Part shown: one piece after another, positions 31,768 to 42,097 of the stretch
Numbering within the stretch: position 1 is the first letter of the stretch
Layout of the letters: every line of letters starts with the position of its first letter
Assembly (NCBI GenBank): GCA_021405325.1
Contig: QWII01000058.1
Coordinates: forward strand, 1-64,000
DNA: 64,000 nucleotides
Origin: Caldilinea sp. CFX5
GTDB taxonomy: Bacteria > Chloroflexota > Anaerolineae > Caldilineales > Caldilineaceae
Reading direction: 5' to 3'
Translations under genes and position numbers: made by a program
Notes under the pieces: model-generated
What the model was told of the DNA's origin: nothing
The model's input: the letters and a program-made list of their open reading frames with translations, nothing else
The model's database searches: none

Positions 31768-32886
31768 ATGTTACAACAAGTAACCCTTGATGACATTGAA
31801 CCCATCGCCATCGGCGCCGGCATTCTTGGTACTGGTGGTGGCGGCGATCCTTATCTGGAAAGTCTGCATCTGCGCAGCGCTATGCACACGCTAGGCTTGC
31901 CGCAGGTACTTGATCCCCAAACGCTGGCTGATGATGCCCGTGTCGTCGTCATTGGCTACATAGGGGCCCCAACCGTGAGCATTGAAAAGCTGCCCGAAGG
32001 GACGGAGTTGGTGCGCGCCATTCGCCTGCTCGAAAAACATATGGGCCAGCGCATGGATGCCATCGGCATTGCCGAGATCGGCGGCGGCAACTCGTTGGGG
32101 CCGTTGATTGCCGGGTTACAGGCCGGCATCCCGACCGTGGACGCTGACGGCATGGGCCGCGCCTTTCCCGAAATGCAGATGAGCACCTATCTCTTTCACA
32201 ACGACGTACCGGTGGCGCCCTTTACGATGGTCGAAGCGCGGGATAATGCTGTGGTGGTTCCCCACACCGTCAGCGCGGTCTGGGCCGAACGCATTGCCCG
32301 TAACCTGGCCGTGAGTATGGGCGCGACTGCCGGGCTGGCCGGCTTTGTGATGACCGGCGCGCAATTCAAATCCTACTGCGTCCCCTACACGCTGTCACTG
32401 GCGCATCGGCTGGGGCAACGGGTCTTGACCGCCCGCAAGCAGGGCGAAGACGCGCCCCAAGTGATCGCCGATACGCTGGCTGGGCGCATTCTCTTCCGCG
32501 GTAAAATTGTCGATGTCAATCGACGCACGACCAAAGGCTTTGCCCGCGGCACGTTGAGCTTGCATGGCTATACGGGAGAGCGCGAGACGCTCTTCATCGA
32601 GTTCCAGAATGAGTTTCTGATCGCCCGCTTGAATGGTGAGGTGGTGGCAACCGTCCCTGACTTGATCTGCATTGTCACCGAGGACGAAGGCCAACCGGTG
32701 GCGACAGAGTTGTTGCGCTATGGCACACGGGTAGCGGTGCTGGGGGTGCCGGCAGCGCCCCAACTTAAAACGCCAGCAGCGCTCAAGGTCGTCGGGCCAC
32801 AGGCGTTTGGGTATGAGGTGGCATTTGCGCCGCTGCCCGGAGAGTGTATTGGGGTAAACGTTCAAAAGTTACCCCACTGCGCCTAA
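31768..32886 (+). CDS. DUF917 family protein
   Basis: A 372-residue protein of the DUF917 family. Characteristic parts are AIGAGILGTGGGGDPYLESL (Gly-rich loop), VVVIGYIGAPTVSIEKLP, IGGGNSLGPLIAGLQAGIPTVDADGMGRAFPEMQM and PDLICIVTEDEGQPV. Members include thiohydantoin-processing enzymes and companions of hydantoinase-like genes. Together with a peptide-type importer this suggests uptake and opening of a cyclic amide or similar compound. It starts 18 bases after the permease gene and is likely part of that operon. Its stop overlaps the convergent STAND relic by 18 bases. Confidence 0.82.
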   Translation: MLQQVTLDDIEPIAIGAGILGTGGGGDPYLESLHLRSAMHTLGLPQVLDPQTLADDARVVVIGYIGAPTVSIEKLPEGTELVRAIRLLEKHMGQRMDAIGIAEIGGGNSLGPLIAGLQAGIPTVDADGMGRAFPEMQMSTYLFHNDVPVAPFTMVEARDNAVVVPHTVSAVWAERIARNLAVSMGATAGLAGFVMTGAQFKSYCVPYTLSLAHRLGQRVLTARKQGEDAPQVIADTLAGRILFRGKIVDVNRRTTKGFARGTLSLHGYTGERETLFIEFQNEFLIARLNGEVVATVPDLICIVTEDEGQPVATELLRYGTRVAVLGVPAAPQLKTPAALKVVGPQAFGYEVAFAPLPGECIGVNVQKLPHCA

Positions 32887-35800
32887 CAAGCGCAGCGCGG
32901 CTTGTTGGGCAGATGTTAGCCCACGCACGCCAGTGATATTCATTTGCTCATAGATACGTGCCGGCGTCAATGTGCGCACCAATGCGCCACTATTACTATC
33001 CCAAATGCGGATGACTCCTTCTTCGGCGCCACCGAAAAGGAACTGACCGTCCGCGCTGACTTGCAGACAATAGATGTGACCAATCGCCCCCGCATAGGTG
33101 CGCAGGATTTGACCAGTTTGTATGTCAATCAACTGGGGAACGCAATGCCCGCGTTGTAGGCTAAAGAAAAACTTGCCATTCGGATGAAAGATCAAGGGAT
33201 AACAACCGTCGATCACCTGTGTACACTGGCCGGTGCGCAAATCCCAAAGCCTTACTGCTTGGAAATCGGCGCTAGCCAATACAGATTCGGTTGGGCAAAA
33301 AGCCAGGGCTGCCACCGTCGTTTGATGACCAGGAAGCACGGTCTGGTGCGCAAAAGTCTGTGCATCCCAAAGCTGCACCCTGGCATCCGAACTACCAGCA
33401 GCCAACAGCGCGCCATCCGGGCTAAAGGCAAGCGCCCGCACCGTGTCTTTACAAGCCGGCAAAATCGCCAGACATTCGCCATCTTGAACATCCCAAAGGC
33501 GCACCGTGTTGTCATAACCGCCGCTTGCTAACACGCGCCCGTCGGGTCGCAAAGCCAATGCCAAAACACCGCCTGTGTGGTCGTATAAAACATGACGGCA
33601 ACACCCATCCGCAAGACGCCAAAGACGCACAGTCATATCAACGCCACCGCTGGCCAGCAGTGGTTCCGTCCCCGCGGTTGGCAAGGTGCAGGTCAGCGCA
33701 CGAATGGCCCGCGTGTGACCGACCAGAACTTTCTCGAGGGCGCCGCTCGGCCAATGCCAAAGTTGCAATCGGCCATCATCACCGCCGCTAATCAGCATAC
33801 TTTCTTCTCGATTGCTAGACTTTACCAGGGTCATATCCCAGATGCGATGAGGCCAGCCCTGGCGCACCGCCAGACAACGGCCCACTTCAACCATGGGATG
33901 CGCTTGGGTGGCGATACTCCACAAACGCACACTGCCTTCATGCGAACCAGTGGCCAGGATGTTGCGGGTAGGGTGAAATGCTACGGAAAAGAGCGCATTG
34001 TCTTGCGCATCAATGATCTGAACACAAGCACCGGTCATCCAAAAGCGTGCCATCAGGGCTGAAGGCAGTAGAGAGTACCTCCGTTGCACCTTCATCTTGC
34101 AGGAGCGTTTGGCAACAGTGACGTTGTCGATCCCATACTTGCACCGTATTCTGCACGCCGATTGCCGCCAGCGCAGAGACAGGGCTAAAAGCAATCGTCC
34201 TGGCCCGTACCTGACCGGCGCGCCACGTCTCAAGACAATGCCAGTGATTGGTCTCCCAGCAGCAGATGGTTTGATCCGCCCAGGCGCTGAGTAACATCGC
34301 GCTTGATGGGCTGAAGGCCAAGGCGAGAACTTGGATGTTACATTGGGTTAAATCAACCAACCGTCGCCCACTGCCAGTCTCCCAGATGCTAATCAGCCCA
34401 TTTTCGTAACCGCCAGCCAGTAAATGGCCTTGCGGATGAAAGGCAAGGACGCGGATGCGTTGCTGCCGATTCATTTGAAAATCATCATCACCCAGGGTTG
34501 GTCTGGCTTCAAAGCGGCGTAGTAGGCGCAGACCGTAGGTCGCCCCCGCTTCCGCGTCAGGGTCGCCTTCCAGAGCCACTTCCCACAAATAGAGGGCGTC
34601 ATTACTGGCGCCGGTTGCCAGCCAACGGCCATCCGGGCTAAAAGCAACTGCGTCAACCAGCCCAAAGGCTTCCGCAAATTCACAATCGATCAACTCTGCG
34701 TGAGCAAAAGTAATGTTGCGTAACTCAACCGCTCGCAGGAAAGCCTGGCGAAGGAGCAAATGCGAAAAATCGAATTCCTGCAAATTGCTCTCATTCAACT
34801 GGGCCAACAGGTGAAACAGATTAGCCCCGGCATAGCCAGTATAGCGGCTGGGCGCTTGTTGTAAATCTGCCTTGAGGCGCAGCAAACAGTGTCGCGCCTC
34901 CTCCACACCAACCTGTGTGATTACTTGTTGCAGCGTTGGTTGTAAGAGAAGGCGACGCTGCATCACACGAATGTAGTCCGGCGAAGAAGCCAACAACAAA
35001 GCCCAGCGATCCAGATGCGCTGGGCTTTGTGCGAGAAGCGCGTCACTCAGTTCGCACACCAGGCGTTCGGTCATATAGTCTAAAATGACATTTTGCAAAC
35101 CAAAGCGCGCTGCGTAGACTTCCACCCAACAACGGCGCAACAAGCCTTGGAGTGCTTCAATCAGATGTATCTGTGACAATGGCGGCAGCATAACCGCTAA
35201 GAGCCGCCCATGCGTGCTGGGTTCGCGGAGCACCGCCAACCAATAAAGGATTGTCTGCTCTTGGCGTGATAAGCGTTGAAATTGCTGATCCAGTAGATCG
35301 CGCATTTCGCCAAAGATGGCAATGTTGTCCTGTAAGAAGGTCTGGATTTGACCGGCATATTGTTCTTTCACAACGGTGGCCGCCAGTTGCAAAGCTAGTG
35401 GGTTGCCGGAATAGTGTTCGGTAAGCTGTTCCCACGCTTGTTCGCTGCCACTGATGCTAGTAGTGGCTAATAATTGGCGTATAGCAGGCAGATCTAAGCC
35501 GTTTAACCGCCAAACCCGTACAGTCCCCAAGTTTCCTTGCCCATACACCAGGTGCGGCGGTATCTCGCGGCTGGTCAACAGCAGGCAACTCTGATGTTCA
35601 CTTTCACTAAGGACGCGCAGTAACAAGCCATAGCTTTCATACTCCGGTCGGTAACGGATCGTGGGCGTTTCTGACGCCAGGATCGATTCTACATTATCAA
35701 AGATCAGCAGACAACGTTTGGCGCGCAATAGGTTGAGTAGCAGGGTCAGTTGTCGATCGAAGCTGGTAGGTAATTCCATGAGCTGTTGATCAGCGAGTAA

Positions 35801-36454
35801 GCGAATACAATCGGTCAGGATTTCGGTTAGTGGCGGCGCGTTCTGTAAGGAGCGCCAAATCATGTGGGAAAAATCAGGCAGCACGCGCCGCACCAGCGCC
35901 GCCGCCAGCCAGGTTTTGCCGACGCCTGCCATCCCCACAATACCGATCACACGACAGCGCGCCGTTCTCACCCAAGTTGTAAGTTCAGCTAACGTATGCA
36001 TTCGGCCAAAAAAGCGGTCGGTGTCTGGCGCTGTTCCCCAATCTTCTTGCCGAGGGTGGGTGAACGTCTCGCCGGCGCGCAGGTGCGGCGGCGGTTGATG
36101 ATAGGCGGTGGCGCTTTGTATCACATCCGCCCATGTACGCAAGCGTACTTGACCTGGGTAACAAAGGGCAATGGCCATGTTCAGCTTGCCCAGTAATTCG
36201 CGGCTGATCAGGTCAGCCTGATGTGGATCCAGGCGCAGTTGCTCAACGGCCATCTGCGCCAGCGCGGCAACATAGCCCAACGGCGGTGTGCTGTGTGTGT
36301 CCGGATTGTCATCTTCATATCGACCGATGGTGGTGTGGTGGAGGCCAAAATAGTCGGCAGCCCGTTTCTTCGTCCTAAAGACACGACTGCGCAGGTCGCC
36401 GACAAATTGAGCCAACGTAGTAAATTCGGCAAAGGTGTTTACGGGAACCATCAT
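32869..36454 (-). pseudogene. HTH-NB-ARC (STAND)-WD40 protein, frameshifted inside the WD40 region
   Basis: One gene read in two frames. The first frame runs from ATG 36454 (after GAGGAG). It has a short HTH-like N-terminus (KKRAADYFGLHHTTIGRYEDD), an NB-ARC ATPase with GMAGVGKT (about 174-181) and CLLIFDNVE (Walker B Asp near 253), a helical region, and WD40 blades (VAFSPDGRWLATGAS, AFHPQGHLLAGGYENGLISIW). It stops at 34010, soon after AFSPDGTLL. The second frame resumes with TGACVQIIDAQDNALFSVAFHP and seven or so more blades to 32869. About 16 residues of one blade are missing at 34036-34042. Intact, it would be some 1200 residues: a STAND sensor or switch. Confidence 0.8.
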
Positions 36455-36731
36455 TGACTGCTCCTCGAACGTAAAGACAATAAGGCAGAAAACATGCAGG
36501 CACGTTGCCTGCACGTTTCGCGCACAACAACCGCACAAAGCTGTATACTAAAACGGTAATTGACATTATCGTGCATGATGTAAAGTGCTGTTTACGGTCT
36601 GTTTCGCCTCTTCATCACGATCTCATTATAGCAAACTTTTGGCTCACTGCTAAGGCTGTTGCCAGCACATAGTTGTACAGGAGTACGTTAACACGTCCGT
36701 TTATTACTATGACTGACCCAGGAGGGTTGAT

Positions 36732-39584
36732 ATGGGTTTCGTAACAAAATGGTTTCGTCAGTTCTATACGAGTCTGTTAGTTGGCGCCTTGCTTGGTGGG
36801 CTATTTACAGGCGTATCGCCGCGTCTCCTTGCGCACGCCACACTACTTACAAACCGACAGGACGAGGTGAGCAGTGTATACGAAGGTTCCACAATGTATT
36901 TTGAAGCCAATGTTGGGCAAACAGCGGCGTCGGTAAAATTTCTTGCGCGCGGCCATGGGTATCATCTCTTTTTGACTGAAAATGAAGCTATTTTGACCTT
37001 ACATAAGCTGGGCAAGCCAACGCAAAAACATGCCGACAAAATGGATCGTGATCGCCAAACTGTACTTCACATGCGTTTACTGGGCGCAGCACCCACTACC
37101 GCGATGACAGGTGAAAAGCCCTTGCCAGCCAAGGTCAACTACTTCCTGGGCAACGACCCTGGCCGCTGGCGCACCAATATTCCTACCTTTGCCCAAGTCC
37201 AGATGACCGATGTTTACCCGCGCATCGATCTACTTTATTATGGCAATCAGGGTGAGTTGGAATATGATTTTGTGGCTGCCCCTGGCGCAGATCCAAAGGT
37301 GATCGCGCTGGAATTTGTTGGCGCTGATCAAGTTGCAGTAGACCCACAAGGCAATCTGGCGCTTACGGTTGCCGGCGAACTTATCTACTTGCGTAAACCG
37401 ATCCTCTACCAAGAAGTCAATGGTTTCCGGCAACGGGTCAACGGTGGTTATTTACTCGATGAGCTGGGCCATGTACGCTTCCAAGTTGGCGACTACGACC
37501 CGCGCCGGCCCTTAGTAATTGATCCGGTGTTGAGCTATGCCACCTATCTCGGCGGCAGCGAGTTGGATGTCGGCGAGGGGATTGCGGTGGACGCAGCCGG
37601 CAGCGCTTATATTATCGGACAGACCAATTCCCTGAACTTTCCCACAGCCAATGCATTCCAGCCTACATTCAATGGCGGCGGACGGGATGTCTTTATTGCC
37701 AAGTTGAGTCCTGATGGCGCCAATCTTCTCTATGCGACCTACCTTGGCGGCAACGGCAGTGATCGTGGGTATGGGGTGACGGTAGATGGAGCGGGCAATG
37801 CGTATCTGATTGGCGAAACAGAATCTGTCAACTTTCCAACCACGAGCGCCTTTCAATCAACTTTGGCCGGCTCTTGTAATGCCTTTATTACAAAAGTACA
37901 TCCGACTGGTTCAACCTTACTATACTCTACCTATCTTGGCGGCAACGGTTGCGACTTTGGCGCCGGCATTGCGCTTGATAATGGCGGCAACGCCTATGTG
38001 ACTGGTTCAACCACTTCGACCAATTTCCCTGTCACGCCCGGCGCTTTTGACCAGGGTTGTGGTGTTGATGGCGTTTGCAGCCTTTCCCTTGGCGGTTCAC
38101 GCATCAACGATGCCTTTGTAGCTGCGTTGAATAGCACAGGGAATGCTTTGCTTTACGCTACTTATATCGGCGGCAGCGGCGAGGATGCAAGCAGCGGCAT
38201 TGCATTATCACCCACAGGCACTGCCCTGCTCGTCGGCTATACGACCTCGACTGATTTCCCGACCGTCAACGCCATTCAGCCAACCTTTGGCGGCAATGGG
38301 CCACACGGCGGCGATGCCTTTGTCGTGGGCGTCAATTCAACCGGTTCCGCGCTCACCTACGCCACCTACCTCGGCGGCAACAGTACGGATAGTGGCGCCG
38401 ACATTGCGGTCGATAGTGCAGGCAATGCCTATGTGTTGGGACATACTACTTCGACCAATTTTCCAACAGTGAATGGGTTCCGTGTAGCTCCTTACCCAAA
38501 CTTCAATTTCGACGCCTTTATCACCAAACTTAATGCCACCGGTTCCACCCTACTGTACTCCACCTATCTTGGCGGCTCAGGTGATGAATTTGGCATGGGC
38601 ATCCGTGTCAGCAGCGCGGGCCATGTCTATGTGACGGGCAACACGCGTTCGCAGGATTTCCCCCTCGCCAGTCCGCTCCAGTCCGTGATCGGAGGCGGTA
38701 CTTATGGCGATGCTTTTGTGACGCAATTTGATCCGACCGGCGCTGCACTTGTGTACTCCACCTATCTAGGAGGCAATGACACAGAAAACATCTTTGGCGG
38801 TCACATTGGCGGCGGCGATATTGCGGTGGACAGCGCCGGTAATGCCTATGTGACCGGCAACACCCGCTCGACGAATTTTCCACTGGTCAATGCAGTGCAA
38901 CCGCTCTTTGGCGGCATCGGTGGCGATACCCTCTTCGGGGCCGATGCCTTTGTTGTGAAGATTGTCAACAACCAACCACCCACTGTCGATGCCGGCGGCC
39001 CATACAGTGTTATCGAAGGTGGCGCCATCGTTCTGACCGCTTCGGGCAACGATCCGGAGAATGGGCCACTTACCTTTGCCTGGGATCTGGACAACAATGG
39101 CAATTTTGAGACGCCAGGACAAAGCGCCACCTTCTCAGCAGCAGCGCTCAATAGCCCAAGTAGTTACACCGTTGTGGTGCGGGCAACCGATAACAGTGGC
39201 AGCACGGCCATCGATCAGGCAACCGTAACCATCATCTACAACTTTAGCGGCTTCTTCCAACCGGTGGACAATTTGCCGGTTCTCAATGCGGTGAATGCCG
39301 GTCGCGCCATCCCGGTGAAGTTTAGTCTGGCAGGCGATCAAGGGGTGAATATCCTTGCAGCGAGCTACCCCGTGTCGCAACAGGTTAACTGCCAGACCGG
39401 CGCTGTGGAAGATGACATCGAGCAGACCGTGACAGCGGGGGGCAGCAGCCTTTCTTATGATGCTGTGACCAGCCAGTATGTCTACACATGGAAAACCGAA
39501 AACGCTTGGGCTGGAAGCTGTCGGCAATTAATTATGCGGTTGAATGATGGCACTGATCATCTGGCGCATTTTAAGTTTAAGTAG
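36732..39584 (+). CDS. Secreted SBBP-repeat protein with PKD-like and PxKF-like domains
   Basis: A 950-residue exported protein. A signal peptide covers about residues 1-35. A DUF7948-like N-terminal domain follows (STMYFEANVGQTAASVKFLARG, YPRIDLLYYGNQGELEYDF). Then come seven beta-propeller-type repeats, each containing Y-(A/S)-T-Y-(L/I)-G-G (for example LLYSTYLGGNGCDFG) and a TNFP-type strand. After these is a PKD-like domain (VDAGGPYSVIEGG, FAWDLDNNGNFETPG), and last a PxKF-like domain (FSGFFQPVDNLPVLN, AIPVKFSLAGD, LNDGTDHLAHFKFK). Such proteins are surface adhesins or scaffolds; no enzyme motif is seen. AGGAGG lies 7 bases before the ATG. Confidence 0.85.
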   Translation: MGFVTKWFRQFYTSLLVGALLGGLFTGVSPRLLAHATLLTNRQDEVSSVYEGSTMYFEANVGQTAASVKFLARGHGYHLFLTENEAILTLHKLGKPTQKHADKMDRDRQTVLHMRLLGAAPTTAMTGEKPLPAKVNYFLGNDPGRWRTNIPTFAQVQMTDVYPRIDLLYYGNQGELEYDFVAAPGADPKVIALEFVGADQVAVDPQGNLALTVAGELIYLRKPILYQEVNGFRQRVNGGYLLDELGHVRFQVGDYDPRRPLVIDPVLSYATYLGGSELDVGEGIAVDAAGSAYIIGQTNSLNFPTANAFQPTFNGGGRDVFIAKLSPDGANLLYATYLGGNGSDRGYGVTVDGAGNAYLIGETESVNFPTTSAFQSTLAGSCNAFITKVHPTGSTLLYSTYLGGNGCDFGAGIALDNGGNAYVTGSTTSTNFPVTPGAFDQGCGVDGVCSLSLGGSRINDAFVAALNSTGNALLYATYIGGSGEDASSGIALSPTGTALLVGYTTSTDFPTVNAIQPTFGGNGPHGGDAFVVGVNSTGSALTYATYLGGNSTDSGADIAVDSAGNAYVLGHTTSTNFPTVNGFRVAPYPNFNFDAFITKLNATGSTLLYSTYLGGSGDEFGMGIRVSSAGHVYVTGNTRSQDFPLASPLQSVIGGGTYGDAFVTQFDPTGAALVYSTYLGGNDTENIFGGHIGGGDIAVDSAGNAYVTGNTRSTNFPLVNAVQPLFGGIGGDTLFGADAFVVKIVNNQPPTVDAGGPYSVIEGGAIVLTASGNDPENGPLTFAWDLDNNGNFETPGQSATFSAAALNSPSSYTVVVRATDNSGSTAIDQATVTIIYNFSGFFQPVDNLPVLNAVNAGRAIPVKFSLAGDQGVNILAASYPVSQQVNCQTGAVEDDIEQTVTAGGSSLSYDAVTSQYVYTWKTENAWAGSCRQLIMRLNDGTDHLAHFKFK

Positions 39585-39688
39585 AGTGAGATTTTCTTAA
39601 GAGGAGATGCCATTCCCTCGTCAGCATTTCCTCCAACATACTCGTAGCTGTCGCTCACGAACAAAAATTGTTGGAGAAGAAAATTTAG

Positions 39689-40321
39689 ATGGCTAGATGC
39701 AGATCCACAACTAAGAAAGGTAAACAATGTAAGTTAAATGCGTTACCAGGAAGTCAATATTGCGTACTGCATCATTCAGGCTGTGTTGTCTCCCTGGTAA
39801 CATTTTTGGCATCTATCGGGACAGTACTCACTATCATTGGTTATTGGGATGTGCTATGTAATCGAGGGTTATTACCGAAAGTTTTATGTCAAACACCACC
39901 GTCGGTTTTAATCTTTTTAGATAACTCAGATGCCACCAAAGCCCTTACTCCCATGCCGCCTGCACTCATAATTAATTCACCCCCCAATGATAGTTTAGTT
40001 GAAAGCCAGATCAGTGTAAGTGGAGTTATCAACGTTGACCTATGTGCCACATGTAAACTGTATAGTGTTGTACGATCAGTTGGATCTGGAAATACCCAGT
40101 GGTATGTCCAGAGTGGTACTGCCATAATTGAATCTGACAAACAATTCTTTCTAGAAACAGTCAACATCGGCACAAACACATCTGCTGATAAATGTAAACA
40201 ATTCGAAATCTGGACGGTGATCTCATCACCTAATCTGCGCATAGGTCAATGGAGTGATGCTCAGTGGGAACGAGTAAAGAAAATTGCAAGTGCGATGGTA
40301 ACAGTTAAACGCAAATGTTAA
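39689..40321 (+). CDS. Putative membrane-anchored protein with N-terminal Cys/His cluster
   Basis: A 210-residue protein with three parts. The first 30 residues hold RCRSTTKKGKQCKLNA...CVLHH, a Cys/His pattern like small zinc-binding DUF5763-type domains. Next is a hydrophobic helix (VSLVTFLASIGTVLTIIGYW). The C-terminal part looks extracellular and beta-rich: INSPPNDSLVESQISVSGVI, an Ig-like strand. The gene is clearly more A/T-rich than its neighbours and uses codons such as AAA, TTA and ATA more freely, which suggests recent acquisition. GGAGAAG precedes the ATG. The function is unknown. Confidence 0.6.
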   Translation: MARCRSTTKKGKQCKLNALPGSQYCVLHHSGCVVSLVTFLASIGTVLTIIGYWDVLCNRGLLPKVLCQTPPSVLIFLDNSDATKALTPMPPALIINSPPNDSLVESQISVSGVINVDLCATCKLYSVVRSVGSGNTQWYVQSGTAIIESDKQFFLETVNIGTNTSADKCKQFEIWTVISSPNLRIGQWSDAQWERVKKIASAMVTVKRKC

Positions 40322-40361
40322 AATCATAGCTTGATGCTTCATAAACATTAAGGAAGGTGAT

Positions 40362-41972
40362 ATGGACCAGATGAGACGATCATCGGAAGATTGCTTTCAC
40401 TGCCTGATGCCACTTTTTTGGTGCCTAATCCTAGTTATTGCTGTTGCCTGTGGTAGCAACTCTCCTACACCTGCGCCAATCGCTGCGCCAACACCCCTGT
40501 CAGCAGCTACGGCTACGCTCTCTCCCACCGTTGTTTCTTCACCTACACTTCAGGTTCGTCTACCGGATTTTACGCTCTGTTGGGTGGCCTATTCGCCCAC
40601 TGAATTTGATCCAACGGTGGGTAGACCGCCTCTGCGTTCTGCCCTGCGCGATGACTTACAAGTTCTCCATGATGCTGGTTTTCAAGGTGTTATCACCTAT
40701 GCAGCCACAAGCGCATTAGACCGCATTCCACAGTTGGCGAAGGAAGCAGGCTTCACCCAAGTCATTATGGGCGTCTGGGATCCACTTAACAGAGAAGAGA
40801 TCGCCGCCGCCATTGAGGCTGCTCCCTTGGTAGATGGTTATCTTGTCGGCAATGAAGGTCTGAGTGATAAGCGCTATACCTTTGATGAGTTGCGTAACGC
40901 CATCGAGGAAATCCGGCGCGCCACCCAAAAACCGGTAACTACGGCAGAACGGATTGACGCCTATTATGGTCTGGATGACCTAGTCACCCTGGGCGATTGG
41001 CTGGCTGCCATTGTTCATCCCTACTGGTTCGACTTTAAAGAGCCGTCACAAGCGGCCGAGTGGACAGCCGAACAATTTGCTGACCTGCGCGATGAAGTGG
41101 GCCCTGATCGCGTCATTCTATTTAAAGAGGTGGGCCTCCCGACCGAAGGCGATCCTGTTGTCAGCGAAGAAGGGCAAGCCCAATATTATCAGACGCTTCA
41201 AGAAAGCGATGTGGTATTCGCCTATTTTGAAGCATTCGACCAGTTCTGGAAGGCAAGTACTCCAGAAAGTGATGTTGGTCCACACTGGGGTCTCTTCCAG
41301 TCGGATCGGACGCCAAAACCAGTAGTAGGCTATGTATGTGGACGGACGCCGCCTACACCTGCGCCAACGCCCACCGTCGAAGCACCCCCTATGCTACCAT
41401 TTACATCAACTTTACCGTCTGGACCATCGTCAACCACCGCACTGACGCTCACGGTCACGCCTGCCCCATTACTGCCAACGCCTTCGTCTGCCATATCGTC
41501 AACAGGAATTACGCTCTATGATGGCAGTCTGGGGCAAGAGTATGTATTGAATATTGCGAATGCGAGCAATCAGTATGATTGGCTTCACGATGATAATGGA
41601 ACTTTGCGTGCTGACTTCCTTGCAAATCAAGCGTGGGCCGCTGTTTATATTACAGTTGGCGACCAGCAGCCGGAAGGAAAGCGGACGCAAGCCATTGACT
41701 TATCTGGTTGTCATACGCTCACTGTCGATCTGCGCGCTGGGCAAGACAATGTGGAAGTAATGGTCGGCATCAAAGATACAACTGACAAGGATAATGGACA
41801 AGAGACACGTATTCCAGTACGCTTGACGACAACGTGGCAAACCTTGCCTATCCCCTTATTACAGTTCAAGAGCGCCGATTTACAACAGGTTTATCTTCCC
41901 TTTCAATTGGTTTATTTGCAAAGTAGTGAGACAACTGTGTTTATCGACAACATCTATATTTTGTGCGAGTAG
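40362..41972 (+). CDS. Lipoprotein: GH17-like beta-1,3-glucanase with C-terminal carbohydrate-binding-like domain
   Basis: A 536-residue exported protein. A hydrophobic start ends at Cys30 (VIAVAC, lipobox-like), then a Pro/Thr-rich linker. The catalytic part (about 68-335) matches GH17 (endo/exo beta-1,3-glucanases): the acid/base Glu in LVGNEGL (E165) and the nucleophile Glu in ILFKEVGLPT (E256), where the family has VxNE and ETGWP. A second linker leads to a beta-rich domain (about 385-536) that recurs in the next gene at 42098-42970. The two Glu residues are 91 apart, within the family range. It should sit on the outside of the cytoplasmic membrane and cut beta-glucan. Confidence 0.72.
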   Translation: MDQMRRSSEDCFHCLMPLFWCLILVIAVACGSNSPTPAPIAAPTPLSAATATLSPTVVSSPTLQVRLPDFTLCWVAYSPTEFDPTVGRPPLRSALRDDLQVLHDAGFQGVITYAATSALDRIPQLAKEAGFTQVIMGVWDPLNREEIAAAIEAAPLVDGYLVGNEGLSDKRYTFDELRNAIEEIRRATQKPVTTAERIDAYYGLDDLVTLGDWLAAIVHPYWFDFKEPSQAAEWTAEQFADLRDEVGPDRVILFKEVGLPTEGDPVVSEEGQAQYYQTLQESDVVFAYFEAFDQFWKASTPESDVGPHWGLFQSDRTPKPVVGYVCGRTPPTPAPTPTVEAPPMLPFTSTLPSGPSSTTALTLTVTPAPLLPTPSSAISSTGITLYDGSLGQEYVLNIANASNQYDWLHDDNGTLRADFLANQAWAAVYITVGDQQPEGKRTQAIDLSGCHTLTVDLRAGQDNVEVMVGIKDTTDKDNGQETRIPVRLTTTWQTLPIPLLQFKSADLQQVYLPFQLVYLQSSETTVFIDNIYILCE

Positions 41973-42097
41973 TCAAACTGCGAAAATGGCGCAGCAGCAA
42001 CGACATAGCTAGCTGCTGATCAACTTACAATGCATCTTCGTATATCTACTCTCTGGTCGCGTTGGCTGGGCGCATAAATCACAGCCAGGAGAAGCAT

